A stretch of DNA of 9,872 nucleotides from positions 1-9,872 of the forward strand of contig JAJRZO010000245.1 of assembly GCA_024275215.1 (NCBI GenBank), in the 5' to 3' direction. Every line of letters begins with the position of its first letter. The stretch's first letter is position 1. Origin of the DNA: Candidatus Zixiibacteriota bacterium. GTDB lineage: Bacteria > Zixibacteria > MSB-5A5 > JAABVY01 > JAHJOQ01. The translations under genes and the position numbers were made by a program. The notes beneath the pieces are model-generated. The model was not told the origin of the DNA, made no database searches, and worked only from the letters and a program-made list of their open reading frames with translations. Of this stretch, positions 1 through 6,224 are shown piece after piece.

Positions 1-1681
1 CTACGCGATTGTACGCGATCTGTCGGTCGAGTTTGACACCGGCCTTACTATTCTGAGTGGAGAAACAGGCGCGGGAAAATCAATACTCGTTGGCGCTCTT
101 AATCTGATTCTCGGCGAACGTGCCTCAAGTGAAGTGGTTCGGACGGGGGAAGATATTGCGGTTGTCGAAGCTGAAATATCTGATATGCCTGATGCCACAT
201 GTAAAGTTTTGCATGAGCTGGGGATTGACCTCGACGGTGACACACTTCTGCTCAGACGAGAGGTTCAGGCGAAAGGATCATCGCGTGCTCTTGTCAACGG
301 ACGTATGATTCCGTTGTCGAGCCTGAAACTGATTGGCTCCACAATGTTCGATCTTGTCGGACAGCATCAACAACAATACCTGATTACTGTCGATCATCAC
401 ATTGAATTCCTTGACAGTTTCGCAGAGCTGAGATCACTCAGATCAAAAGTTTCTGAGCTTTTCGATCTGCGATCAGGACTTAAACATGTGCTTGATGAGA
501 TGCGGTCTAACGCGCAACATAACAACGATATGATGGAGTTGTATAAATTCCAGGCACAGGAGATTGAGCAGGCAGAATTGTCTGTTGAAGAAGAGGAAGA
601 ATTGAATACCGAAAAGCGTGTTCTCGAAAATGCTGACAGGTTGAGAACTGCTCTCGGTTTTGTGACAGACAGTCTGTCGATTTCTGACGATGCGATTTCT
701 GTCAGGCTGTCTCAGTTAGAGAGGATGATTCAGGAGATTGTGGAAATCGACCCGGGACTTAAAGCATCACTTGAAGGTGTTGCGGGGGCGAGGTATGTGC
801 TTGAAGATATAAGCCAAACGCTGGCATCGAAAGCAGAAAGCACACAAGCCGATCCCGCACGGCTGCAGGAAATCGAATCGCGTCTTGATGTCTACTACGA
901 CCTGAAGAAAAAATACGGCGGTTCTATTGAGGCTCTTAATGAATACTATGCCAAAGTGAAATCTGAGCTTGGATCAAATGAAGACCTGTCGGAACAGATT
1001 GTCCAAAAACAAAACGAGCTTCGAGATGTTGAAAGTAAACTCTCAGATGCAGCAGTCCGGTTATCGAAAAAGCGTGAAGAAAATGCTGCGAAGCTATCGA
1101 AACGGGTTGAAAAAGAATTGTCTCGTCTCGGTATTCCGAAGGGGCAATTCGAGGTGCGACTAACCAGACGGGAGGATGACTCCGGGCTGGTCGAACTGGA
1201 CAATCGCCGGTATTGTGTCGAGCGAGATGGCATCGATGTTGTTGAGTTCTATTTTTGTGCGAACAGAGGAGAGGAACTTCGCCCGCTCGCGAAGATTGCC
1301 TCAGGCGGAGAGTTGTCGCGTGTGATGCTTGCGCTCAAGAGTGTCGGCGCTGCGAGGAAAAAGCTCGAAACGCTGATATTCGATGAAGTCGACTCAGGTA
1401 TTGGGGGCGAGGTGGCTTCGGCTGTTGGCCGCAAATTGCGAGAGTTGTCAAAGAAGCATCAGATTATTGTCATCACGCATTTGCAGCAGATCGCAGCTGC
1501 GGGCGAGCATCATTTCTGCATCTACAAAGAAAAATCGGATGGTCGCATGGTGACCAAAATACGCAAGCTTTCCGACGACGAACGCCGCGACGAAATCGGT
1601 CGCATGCTCTCCGGTGACAAGCTGACAAAGACATCATTGAAACAAGCTGATGAATTGCTTGGAGAATTTGATCGATCGTAG
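1..1681 (+). CDS. recN: DNA repair protein RecN (5' end outside window)
   Basis: RecN is an SMC-like ATPase that acts early in recombinational repair of DNA double-strand breaks in the cytoplasm. The reading frame is open from base 2, giving 559 visible residues; full RecN proteins are usually about 550-570, so only about ten N-terminal residues are missing. The Walker A motif GETGAGKS is at visible residues 20-27 (bases 59-82). A long charged, coiled-coil-like middle follows (roughly residues 180-390). The ABC signature SGGELSR is at 434-440, the Walker B LIFDE at 458-462, and the switch histidine in THLQQIA at 492-498. Most RecN proteins that I know have THLPQ here, so the Pro-to-Gln change is slightly unusual. 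All ATPase motifs are present, so the protein is probably functional. The stop is TAG at 1679-1681. The first GTG/ATG-type start inside the window (134) lies after Walker A and is not the true start. Confidence 0.96.
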   Translation, partial: YAIVRDLSVEFDTGLTILSGETGAGKSILVGALNLILGERASSEVVRTGEDIAVVEAEISDMPDATCKVLHELGIDLDGDTLLLRREVQAKGSSRALVNGRMIPLSSLKLIGSTMFDLVGQHQQQYLITVDHHIEFLDSFAELRSLRSKVSELFDLRSGLKHVLDEMRSNAQHNNDMMELYKFQAQEIEQAELSVEEEEELNTEKRVLENADRLRTALGFVTDSLSISDDAISVRLSQLERMIQEIVEIDPGLKASLEGVAGARYVLEDISQTLASKAESTQADPARLQEIESRLDVYYDLKKKYGGSIEALNEYYAKVKSELGSNEDLSEQIVQKQNELRDVESKLSDAAVRLSKKREENAAKLSKRVEKELSRLGIPKGQFEVRLTRREDDSGLVELDNRRYCVERDGIDVVEFYFCANRGEELRPLAKIASGGELSRVMLALKSVGAARKKLETLIFDEVDSGIGGEVASAVGRKLRELSKKHQIIVITHLQQIAAAGEHHFCIYKEKSDGRMVTKIRKLSDDERRDEIGRMLSGDKLTKTSLKQADELLGEFDRS

Positions 1682-1713
1682 CTCATGCCACTCCTGAAAA
1701 ATTGACACTTCTT

Positions 1714-1774
1714 GTAGGTCAGGCTCACTTGGAGCCTGACGCTTGTCTTCACGCTCCGAGTGAGCGTGACTTAC
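1714..1774. repeat. Facing pair of REP-like GTAG-footed hairpins (BIME-like)
   Basis: Two related 27-nt elements face each other. On the + strand, 1714-1740 is a GTAG foot followed by a perfect 9-bp stem (GTCAGGCTC / GAGCCTGAC) around the loop ACTTG. On the - strand, 1774-1748 is a GTAA foot followed by GTCACGCTC, loop ACTCG, and GAGCGTG; seven pairs form. The two copies match at 22 of 27 positions. Two of the five differences (element positions 9 and 23) face each other in the stem and keep pairing (G-C against C-G). A 7-nt linker separates them. REP elements handled by RAYT transposases are known for a conserved GTAG/GGAG foot beside a hairpin and for occurring as facing pairs (BIMEs). There is no U-tract, so an intrinsic terminator is less likely. 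Assignment to a REP family is inference. Confidence 0.65.
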
Positions 1775-1798
1775 ATAATGTTCTCTCGACTCTTTATG

Positions 1799-1827
1799 TT
1801 GACCGTATGTACACGATTAGTTAATTT
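1799..1827 (+). promoter_or_regulatory. Weak candidate promoter for the MscS-type channel gene
   Basis: TTGACC (1799-1804) matches the -35 consensus at five of six positions. Seventeen bases later TAATTT (1822-1827) matches the -10 at only three. It lies 25 bases before the start codon of the channel gene and beyond the hairpin pair. The poor -10 makes this tentative; read-through from recN is the alternative. Confidence 0.3.
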
Positions 1828-1852
1828 CGTTTGAAACACGGGAGACATACGA

Positions 1853-2926
1853 ATGCAACTCCTCGAAAATGTATATAACTGGGCATATCCGGGCTTGCCG
1901 AATATAGTCGGAATTGTACTCGCACTGATTCTGCTTTATGCCGTGCGGGCGATTCTGAACAAGCGGTTCAAGGGCAAACTCGAATTCAGGTTCAGGCGTC
2001 AAATTGCGACAATGATCCTGACACTGATTGCACTGTTTGTGGTTATTCTACTGCTTCCGGTTTCTGAAACATCGCGCGGACAGTTGTTGAGCCTTCTCGG
2101 AATATTGTTATCCGCTGCGATTGCGCTCTCATCGACAACACTGCTCGGCAATTTGATGGCCGGCATGATGCTTCGCGCAATTCGCAATTTCCGTGCAGGT
2201 GATTTTGTCGAAGTCGGCGAGCATTTCGGACGAGTTTCGGATCGCGGTCTGTTCCATATCGAGATTCAAACTGAGGATCGCGATCTTACAACATTGCCTA
2301 ATCTTTATCTCGTAACACATCCGGTGTCGGTGTCAAGGTCGTCCGGTACGATCATCACAGCGACAGTTTCTCTTGGCTATGATGTCCCGCGCCGCAGGGT
2401 CGAGGAATTGCTGCTCGAAGCTGCGGCAATGGCTGAACTTCAGGAGCCGTTCGTACAGGTAGTTGATCTGGGAGACTACTCTGTGACATACCGAGTCGCG
2501 GGTCTGTTAACTGAGGTCAAACAGATAATATCAGCCCGGTCGAAGCTGCGTCAGATGATGCTCGATTCGCTGCATGATGGCGGCGTCGAGATAGTCTCAC
2601 CGACATTTATGAATACACGAGCACTCGAAAGGGGACAAGTGTTCATACCTGTCAATGACAAAACGACGAAAATCAAAGAGCCATCTTATACATCAGCGCC
2701 GGAGGATGTCGTCTTCGACAAAGCCGAAAAGGCTGAGTCTATCGAGAGACTCAAAGAGATGTACGATGAGATGAGCGATAAGATCAATGCACTGAAAGAC
2801 CAAATCGAGAGCGCAGCGCTTGACAAAGACCGCGATGCACTCAAGTCAGAACGATCACGCCTTAAAGAGCGAAGAGAAAGGCTCGCGGAGATAATTAAGA
2901 AGAGGGAAGAAGAGAAGAAAAAATGA
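1853..2926 (+). CDS. MscS-family small-conductance mechanosensitive channel
   Basis: This is a predicted inner-membrane channel that opens under membrane tension to release solutes during hypo-osmotic shock. The 357-residue protein has three hydrophobic segments at about 16-35, 51-70 and 77-108. The third is the pore-lining helix, ending SNLMAGMML-like as TLLGNLMAGMMLR. It runs straight into the typical MscS beta domain (GDFVEVGEHFGRV at 116-128, then LTTLPNLYLV at 145-154). A mixed alpha/beta domain follows to about residue 250. Residues 283-357 are very rich in Lys, Glu and Arg and predicted to form a coiled coil; E. coli MscS (286 residues) lacks this. A GGGAG ribosome site lies 10 bases before ATG 1853. 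It is downstream of recN but separated by 171 bases with hairpins, so it is probably a separate unit. The exact subfamily is not known. Confidence 0.9.
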   Translation: MQLLENVYNWAYPGLPNIVGIVLALILLYAVRAILNKRFKGKLEFRFRRQIATMILTLIALFVVILLLPVSETSRGQLLSLLGILLSAAIALSSTTLLGNLMAGMMLRAIRNFRAGDFVEVGEHFGRVSDRGLFHIEIQTEDRDLTTLPNLYLVTHPVSVSRSSGTIITATVSLGYDVPRRRVEELLLEAAAMAELQEPFVQVVDLGDYSVTYRVAGLLTEVKQIISARSKLRQMMLDSLHDGGVEIVSPTFMNTRALERGQVFIPVNDKTTKIKEPSYTSAPEDVVFDKAEKAESIERLKEMYDEMSDKINALKDQIESAALDKDRDALKSERSRLKERRERLAEIIKKREEEKKK

Positions 2927-2991
2927 GTAAGCTCACATGGCCTCCTGCTAATCTGTTTTCCAAAGAGGGACAAAAAAGGATAGTCAAGTAG
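2923..2991 (+). CDS. Possible 22-residue ORF overlapping the channel gene stop
   Basis: An ATG at 2923-2925 overlaps the TGA stop of the channel gene (ATGA), an arrangement that favours translational coupling. It encodes 22 residues starting MSKLTWPPANLFSKEG and ends in TAG at 2989-2991, directly before a hairpin element. It resembles no family I know. The purine-rich upstream sequence offers no well-spaced ribosome site. It could be a coupled micro-protein, a decayed gene end or chance. Confidence 0.2.
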   Translation: MSKLTWPPANLFSKEGQKRIVK

Positions 2992-2992
2992 C

Positions 2993-3012
2993 GTAGGAGT
3001 GCCCACTCCTGC
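2993..3012 (+). repeat. Short intergenic hairpin beginning GTAG
   Basis: GTAGGAGT (2993-3000) pairs with ACTCCTGC (3005-3012) around the loop GCCC, with one G-T wobble. It starts with GTAG as the other hairpins here do, but the GTAG is inside the stem rather than a free foot, so it may belong to a different family. It could also act as an mRNA 3'-end stabiliser for the channel transcript. No U-tract follows. Confidence 0.45.
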
Positions 3013-3037
3013 GAAATTGGCTAAACTCAAGACAAAC

Positions 3038-3066
3038 CCACCCGCCGTTTCACTCTGGGTGGCTAC
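3038..3066 (-). repeat. GTAG-footed hairpin on the minus strand
   Basis: Read on the minus strand, GTAG (3066-3063) is followed at once by CCACCC (3062-3057), a 13-nt loop, and GGGTGG (3043-3038), giving a perfect 6-bp stem. It faces the hairpin at 2993-3012 with a 25-nt gap, echoing the facing pair after recN. The stem is short, so the evidence is modest. Confidence 0.35.
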
Positions 3067-3102
3067 CGGTTTATTAGTTGAAACAACAGGAACCCGGATA
3101 GT

Positions 3103-4107
3103 ATGCCATTAAAGAGAATCTGTTCGATTATTCCGGTATGGATAATCATTCTGATCGTATTACTTTTAACCGGCTGCCATAAAACCACAGACACTAAAGA
3201 AGCACCCGAGTCCGGACTTTTTACAAAAACTATTGTTGTAGATGGAGCAACAAGAAGATATGCTTGTTACATACCGAAAGAATTAGGCGATTCACCACAC
3301 CCATTGATCTTTGAATTACATGGGGGTGGTGTTTACATTGAAGATATGACCGGCGAAAGCGGGCACAAAACACCTTACAAACTATGGATGAATATTGCTG
3401 ATGATGAGAAATTCATTGTAATTTATCCTGAAGGCCTAAATGGTTCCTATGGAAAACCAACCTGGCACGATTGCAGGGGAAATGCAACCGTATATTCAAA
3501 TGCAAATGATGTTCATTTCATCTCAACATTGATTGATGAAATATCATCTTCATATAATATTGATTCTAACAGAATTTATGTCTCCGGCATCTCTAATGGC
3601 GGGCTTATGGCTTTAAGGCTTGCTGTGGAATTATCTGATAGAATTGCAGCCGTTGCGGCAATTGCGGCAGCCATGCCTGACAGCTCTGAATGCATCGCAC
3701 CTCTCAACCCTGTTTCAGTATTGTTTATGAATGGCACGGCGGACAACCACCTCCCGTACAACGGCGGCATGTTGTCAAATCCTCCCGCTCCTGAACACGG
3801 TTCGGTTTATTCCACTGAAGAATCAGTAAGAATATGGACAATCTTTGATCAAACTGTAACTACACCTATTGTCTATGATTTCCCTGACCTGGATACAGAT
3901 GACAGCAGTACTGTATCCAGATACACCTATTCGAACGGCATTAACAACACAGAAGTGATTTTATACAAAGTGATTGGCGGTGGACATTCTGCGCCAAGCA
4001 ACCAGGAACAATACTCCCGGTTGTTTGAATTGTATTTTGGCAAACAGAACCACGATATTGAAATGACAGAAGAAGTCTGGAAATTTTTCAGGAATAAGAA
4101 ACTGTAG
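3103..4107 (+). CDS. Lipoprotein esterase, PHB depolymerase / feruloyl esterase type
   Basis: This is a predicted alpha/beta-hydrolase ester-cleaving enzyme, exported and lipid-anchored. The 334-residue product begins with a lipoprotein signal: basic start, hydrophobic 9-22, and lipobox LTGC with Cys25. The oxyanion-type HGGG is at 73-76 after a strand (PLIFEL). The nucleophile elbow GISNG gives Ser164, Asp214 sits in NGTADNHLPY, and His295 in GGGHSAP. WHDC at 121-124 and a later Cys197 could form the disulfide often seen in this family. Together these fit the LpqC/PHB depolymerase group; substrate (polyester, feruloyl or acetyl-xylan) cannot be told from sequence. The start is supported by the signal peptide; the ribosome site is poor (AGGA 11 bases upstream). 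Base composition is unlike its neighbours: 3481-3540 has 18 G/C of 60, against 31 of 60 for 4441-4500 in the next gene, which suggests recent transfer. Confidence 0.86.
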   Translation: MPLKRICSIIPVWIIILIVLLLTGCHKTTDTKEAPESGLFTKTIVVDGATRRYACYIPKELGDSPHPLIFELHGGGVYIEDMTGESGHKTPYKLWMNIADDEKFIVIYPEGLNGSYGKPTWHDCRGNATVYSNANDVHFISTLIDEISSSYNIDSNRIYVSGISNGGLMALRLAVELSDRIAAVAAIAAAMPDSSECIAPLNPVSVLFMNGTADNHLPYNGGMLSNPPAPEHGSVYSTEESVRIWTIFDQTVTTPIVYDFPDLDTDDSSTVSRYTYSNGINNTEVILYKVIGGGHSAPSNQEQYSRLFELYFGKQNHDIEMTEEVWKFFRNKKL

Positions 4108-4137
4108 TAAATAATATTATCGTTTACAACTCGATTT

Positions 4138-4287
4138 TGGGTCAAAAACATAATCTTTGTTGCAATAATAATATCGGAACCACCGGGGTGTTGACCCACT
4201 AAGATCAACAAAGGTTGTCGAGATGATTCGTAACCTCTGCATAGTAGTCCACTCATTCTTCTTCTGGGGAAAATCCGGTTCTCGACA
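4138..4287. other. Cluster of interleaved inverted repeats before the guanylate kinase gene
   Basis: The gap 4108-4350 has no gene. It holds three perfect 8-bp inverted repeats. The first is TGGGTCAA 4138-4145 with TTGACCCA 4191-4198. The second is CTTTGTTG 4155-4162 with CAACAAAG 4206-4213. The third is TGTCGAGA 4216-4223 with TCTCGACA 4280-4287. The first two interlock (a-b-a'-b'), the topology of a pseudoknot. A smaller hairpin, TGTTGA 4189-4194 with TCAACA 4205-4210, overlaps one arm of each and would exclude both. The third ends just before the -35 of the gmk promoter. It may be a structured 3' UTR of the esterase mRNA, a regulatory region or chance. I recognise no known RNA family. Confidence 0.4.
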
Positions 4288-4290
4288 GAC

Positions 4291-4319
4291 TTGACTATCG
4301 CCATCACTGTATATATACT
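4291..4319 (+). promoter_or_regulatory. Sigma70-type promoter for the guanylate kinase gene
   Basis: TTGACT (4291-4296) and TATACT (4314-4319) each match consensus at five of six positions with an ideal 17-bp spacer. Transcription would start near 4326, giving a short leader that includes the GGAG ribosome site at 4340-4343. Confidence 0.8.
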
Positions 4320-4350
4320 GCCCTGAAATATTTAGCAATGGAGCGCATGA

Positions 4351-4965
4351 ATGAGTTCTCTGCAAAGATTGATAATTCTCTCCGGTCCATCAGGTTCAGG
4401 CAAAGCTACATTGCTGGATTATATTACCAGCCACACAGACATCAAGAGAGTAGTTACCTTTACAACACGCGACCCGAGACCGGGTGAAGTTGATGGCGTC
4501 GATTATCATTTCGTGGATTGGGATACATTCGACCGCATGCTTCGTGATGGCGATTTGGTCGAAGCTGAACGTGTTTATGGCGATTTCTATTATGGTTCGC
4601 CACGTGATATTTTCGCGGGAACCGATGGCGATGTCATCATGGAACTCGATACCGAAGGTGCGAGAAACTACAGAAGACATTTCGAGAATATTCTCACGAT
4701 ATTTATCCTCCCGCCGAGTATTTCAATTCTCATCGACAGAATCGAATCGCGTCACAAGGAAACAAATTTCCGTGGACGACTACGGTCAGCAATTCCGCAG
4801 TTGGAAGCTGCAAAGGAATATGATTATATCGTCATCAATGATGATGTCGAGAGAGTAGGCGCGGAGATAATCGATTTTCTGAAAACCGGACGGGAAGACA
4901 AGAAGCGCCCGGAGAAACTTGCCCTTGCTCAGAAACTAATCCGAGAACTCGCAAATCTACGGTAA
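4351..4965 (+). CDS. gmk: Guanylate kinase-like protein
   Basis: Guanylate kinase phosphorylates GMP to GDP with ATP in the cytoplasm, a step in GTP and dGTP supply. The 204-residue length is normal. GMP-site motifs are intact: TTRDPRPGE at 38-46, DYHFV at 51-55, EAERVYGDFYYG at 71-82 and MELDTEGAR at 97-105. ILPPS (119-123) and EYDYIVINDD (156-165) are also typical. The P-loop GPSGSGKAT (12-20) keeps Lys18 but has Ala19 where Ser or Thr normally binds Mg2+. The lid region (133-147) is about two residues shorter than in the E. coli enzyme and lacks its DSEE stretch. The start is set by GGAG seven bases upstream and a strong promoter. It stands alone, without the rpoZ or yicC neighbours often found, and its 3' end overlaps the opposing kinase gene. 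It may be the only Gmk or a diverged paralog. Confidence 0.85.
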   Translation: MSSLQRLIILSGPSGSGKATLLDYITSHTDIKRVVTFTTRDPRPGEVDGVDYHFVDWDTFDRMLRDGDLVEAERVYGDFYYGSPRDIFAGTDGDVIMELDTEGARNYRRHFENILTIFILPPSISILIDRIESRHKETNFRGRLRSAIPQLEAAKEYDYIVINDDVERVGAEIIDFLKTGREDKKRPEKLALAQKLIRELANLR

Positions 4966-5901
4966 TCGCGCACCGATTCGGCTGATAACAGCAGCGGCTA
5001 TTCTTGAACCTATCATGGATGAACAGACCAGATCGAATCCGAGCGTCAATCCTCTGAGGACTCCAGCAGCATAAGCATCACCCGCTCCGGTCGTATCGAC
5101 GACATGTCGCACTTTCAAAGGCGGTGTCTCAGTTAAATCCTTCTCGTCAGCGACCAATGCGCCTTTCGGACCTGTTGTTATACAGACCATGTTTGCTTTG
5201 GCTCTCAGATATTCGGAAGCATCAAAGGCAGTATCTGCGCCGGCGACAGCCTTCGCTTCGTCTTCGTTACAGAACAACAGATCGACATATTCTGATGTTA
5301 TTCGATCGAATTCATCTCGATAAGTAGCCGCCATAAATGGATCGCTGTATGTGAATGCAACTTTTACATCATGTTTTTTTGCAAGCTCCATCGCATGGAT
5401 AGACGCATCTCGCGCATTGTCAGCCGACCACTGGTAACCTTCGACATAGAGAAAACTTGATTGCCTGATTATCTCTTCATCAATATCATCGCGTGACAGA
5501 TCGCTCGAAACTCCAAGATGTGTAAGCATTGAGCGTTGTCCGTCAGGTGTAATGAATGATACGCAGGTTCCTGTGATACCGTCAGCAAAGTTGGACTTGA
5601 ATCTGACACCTGCTTTTTCAAGGTCATCTACATAGAACGCTCCGTTCTTATCGTTGGCGGCTTTGCCAGTGAATGCCGCTCTTCCTCCGAGGTGTACCAG
5701 TCCGACGATGGTGTTTGCTGCCGATCCGCCGCTGCACATCTCGAACCCGCCGGGAATGTCTGTCAACTTCTTGTCTGTTCCCGGAACATCAACAAGTGTC
5801 ATCGCGCCTTTGGTGATCCCGTTGTGCGTAAGGAATTCATCATCGACAAAGGCAAGAAAGTCAACCAGCGCATTCCCGATGCCATAAACGTCGTATGTCA
5901 T
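4957..5901 (-). CDS. PfkB-family carbohydrate/nucleoside kinase (adenosine kinase-like)
   Basis: This is a cytoplasmic kinase of the ribokinase/PfkB family, which transfers phosphate from ATP to a sugar or nucleoside hydroxyl. The 314-residue length is typical. The N-terminal strand VYGIGNALVD (5-14) and the first signature GGSAANT (58-64) form the substrate side. CNEDEA at 211-216 is the N-x-x-E element. DTTGAGDAYAAG (269-280) is the second signature, with Asp275 as the expected catalytic base and anion hole. The overall pattern, including the GNALVD opening and the C-terminal GAR, is closest to bacterial proteins labelled adenosine kinase, but substrate is not certain. GGAGGG lies four bases before ATG 5901, and a good promoter lies upstream. 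The last nine bases overlap the end of the guanylate kinase gene on the other strand, leaving no room for a terminator between them. Confidence 0.9.
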   Translation of the reverse strand: MTYDVYGIGNALVDFLAFVDDEFLTHNGITKGAMTLVDVPGTDKKLTDIPGGFEMCSGGSAANTIVGLVHLGGRAAFTGKAANDKNGAFYVDDLEKAGVRFKSNFADGITGTCVSFITPDGQRSMLTHLGVSSDLSRDDIDEEIIRQSSFLYVEGYQWSADNARDASIHAMELAKKHDVKVAFTYSDPFMAATYRDEFDRITSEYVDLLFCNEDEAKAVAGADTAFDASEYLRAKANMVCITTGPKGALVADEKDLTETPPLKVRHVVDTTGAGDAYAAGVLRGLTLGFDLVCSSMIGSRIAAAVISRIGARLP

Positions 5902-5928
5902 GTTCCCTCCATTCCGGCTTGTTTCACA

Positions 5929-5957
5929 CTAATAGCGAAGAGATGGGTGTGCGTCAA
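5929..5957 (-). promoter_or_regulatory. Sigma70-type promoter for the PfkB-family kinase gene
   Basis: On the minus strand TTGACG (5957-5952) is followed after 17 bp by TATTAG (5934-5929), matching consensus at five and four of six positions. The predicted start is near 5922, giving a leader of about 20 bases that contains GGAGGG. Confidence 0.65.
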
Positions 5958-6051
5958 CCAGAATGAAAAAGTCGGCAGTCTGATTACACAAATCAAGGCT
6001 CCATACGTCATACATATAATTGAGACTGTCTGGAACTTTTGCAATAGTCTT

Positions 6052-6077
6052 GTAGGTCATGCCCCTCGGGGCGTGAC
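6052..6077 (+). repeat. Single REP-like GTAG-footed hairpin
   Basis: The GTAG foot (6052-6055) is followed by GTCATGCCC (6056-6064), loop CTCG, and GGGCGTGAC (6069-6077), a 9-bp stem with one T-G wobble. It shares the exact 11-mer CTTGTAGGTCA with the element after recN (1711-1721 and 6049-6059) while the stem tip differs and stays paired. The foot, stem length and shared flank indicate the same family. Confidence 0.6.
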
Positions 6078-6127
6078 ATCAGTATAACATCACTCACTGC
6101 TTTCCCGGTTATTGCAAGAGGTGCTGG

Positions 6128-6166
6128 ATTTCCTCGTTCGGGTTTGTTAAAAAGCCTTGCGGAAAT
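6128..6166. repeat. Imperfect intergenic hairpin
   Basis: ATTTCC (6128-6133) pairs with GGAAAT (6161-6166). An inner pair, GGGTTT (6140-6145) and AAAGCC (6151-6156), has one mismatch. The outer sequence resembles dispersed intergenic elements of the form GGATTCC...GGAATGACG seen in many bacteria. The inner bulges make the structure uncertain. Confidence 0.3.
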
Positions 6167-6224
6167 GACGTGTCTTGATTTATTGGGATAGTCTGGAATA
6201 GTCACTTTTAGTTGAGGAGTTAAG

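Larger units (their letters stand above)
5902..6224. other. 323-bp gene-free interval between divergent genes
   Basis: This interval separates the PfkB kinase (leftward) from the dockerin gene (rightward). It holds the kinase promoter (5929-5957), a REP-like hairpin (6052-6077), an imperfect hairpin (6128-6166) and, at its right end, the ribosome site GAGGAG (6214-6219) five bases before ATG 6225. I see no convincing gene in it and no clear promoter for the dockerin gene. Confidence 0.7.

Noticed and set aside
1714..1774. Intrinsic terminators for recN
   Set aside because: The stems are strong but no run of T follows on either strand; the pair structure fits a repeat better.
4117..4365. Minus-strand ORFs across the AT-rich gap before gmk
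   Set aside because: They overlap a strong promoter and two real genes on the other strand and show no recognisable protein pattern.
6175..6202. TTGATT and AATAGT with 16-bp spacing as a dockerin gene promoter
   Set aside because: Each box matches consensus at only four of six positions, and the predicted start would fall almost on the ribosome site.
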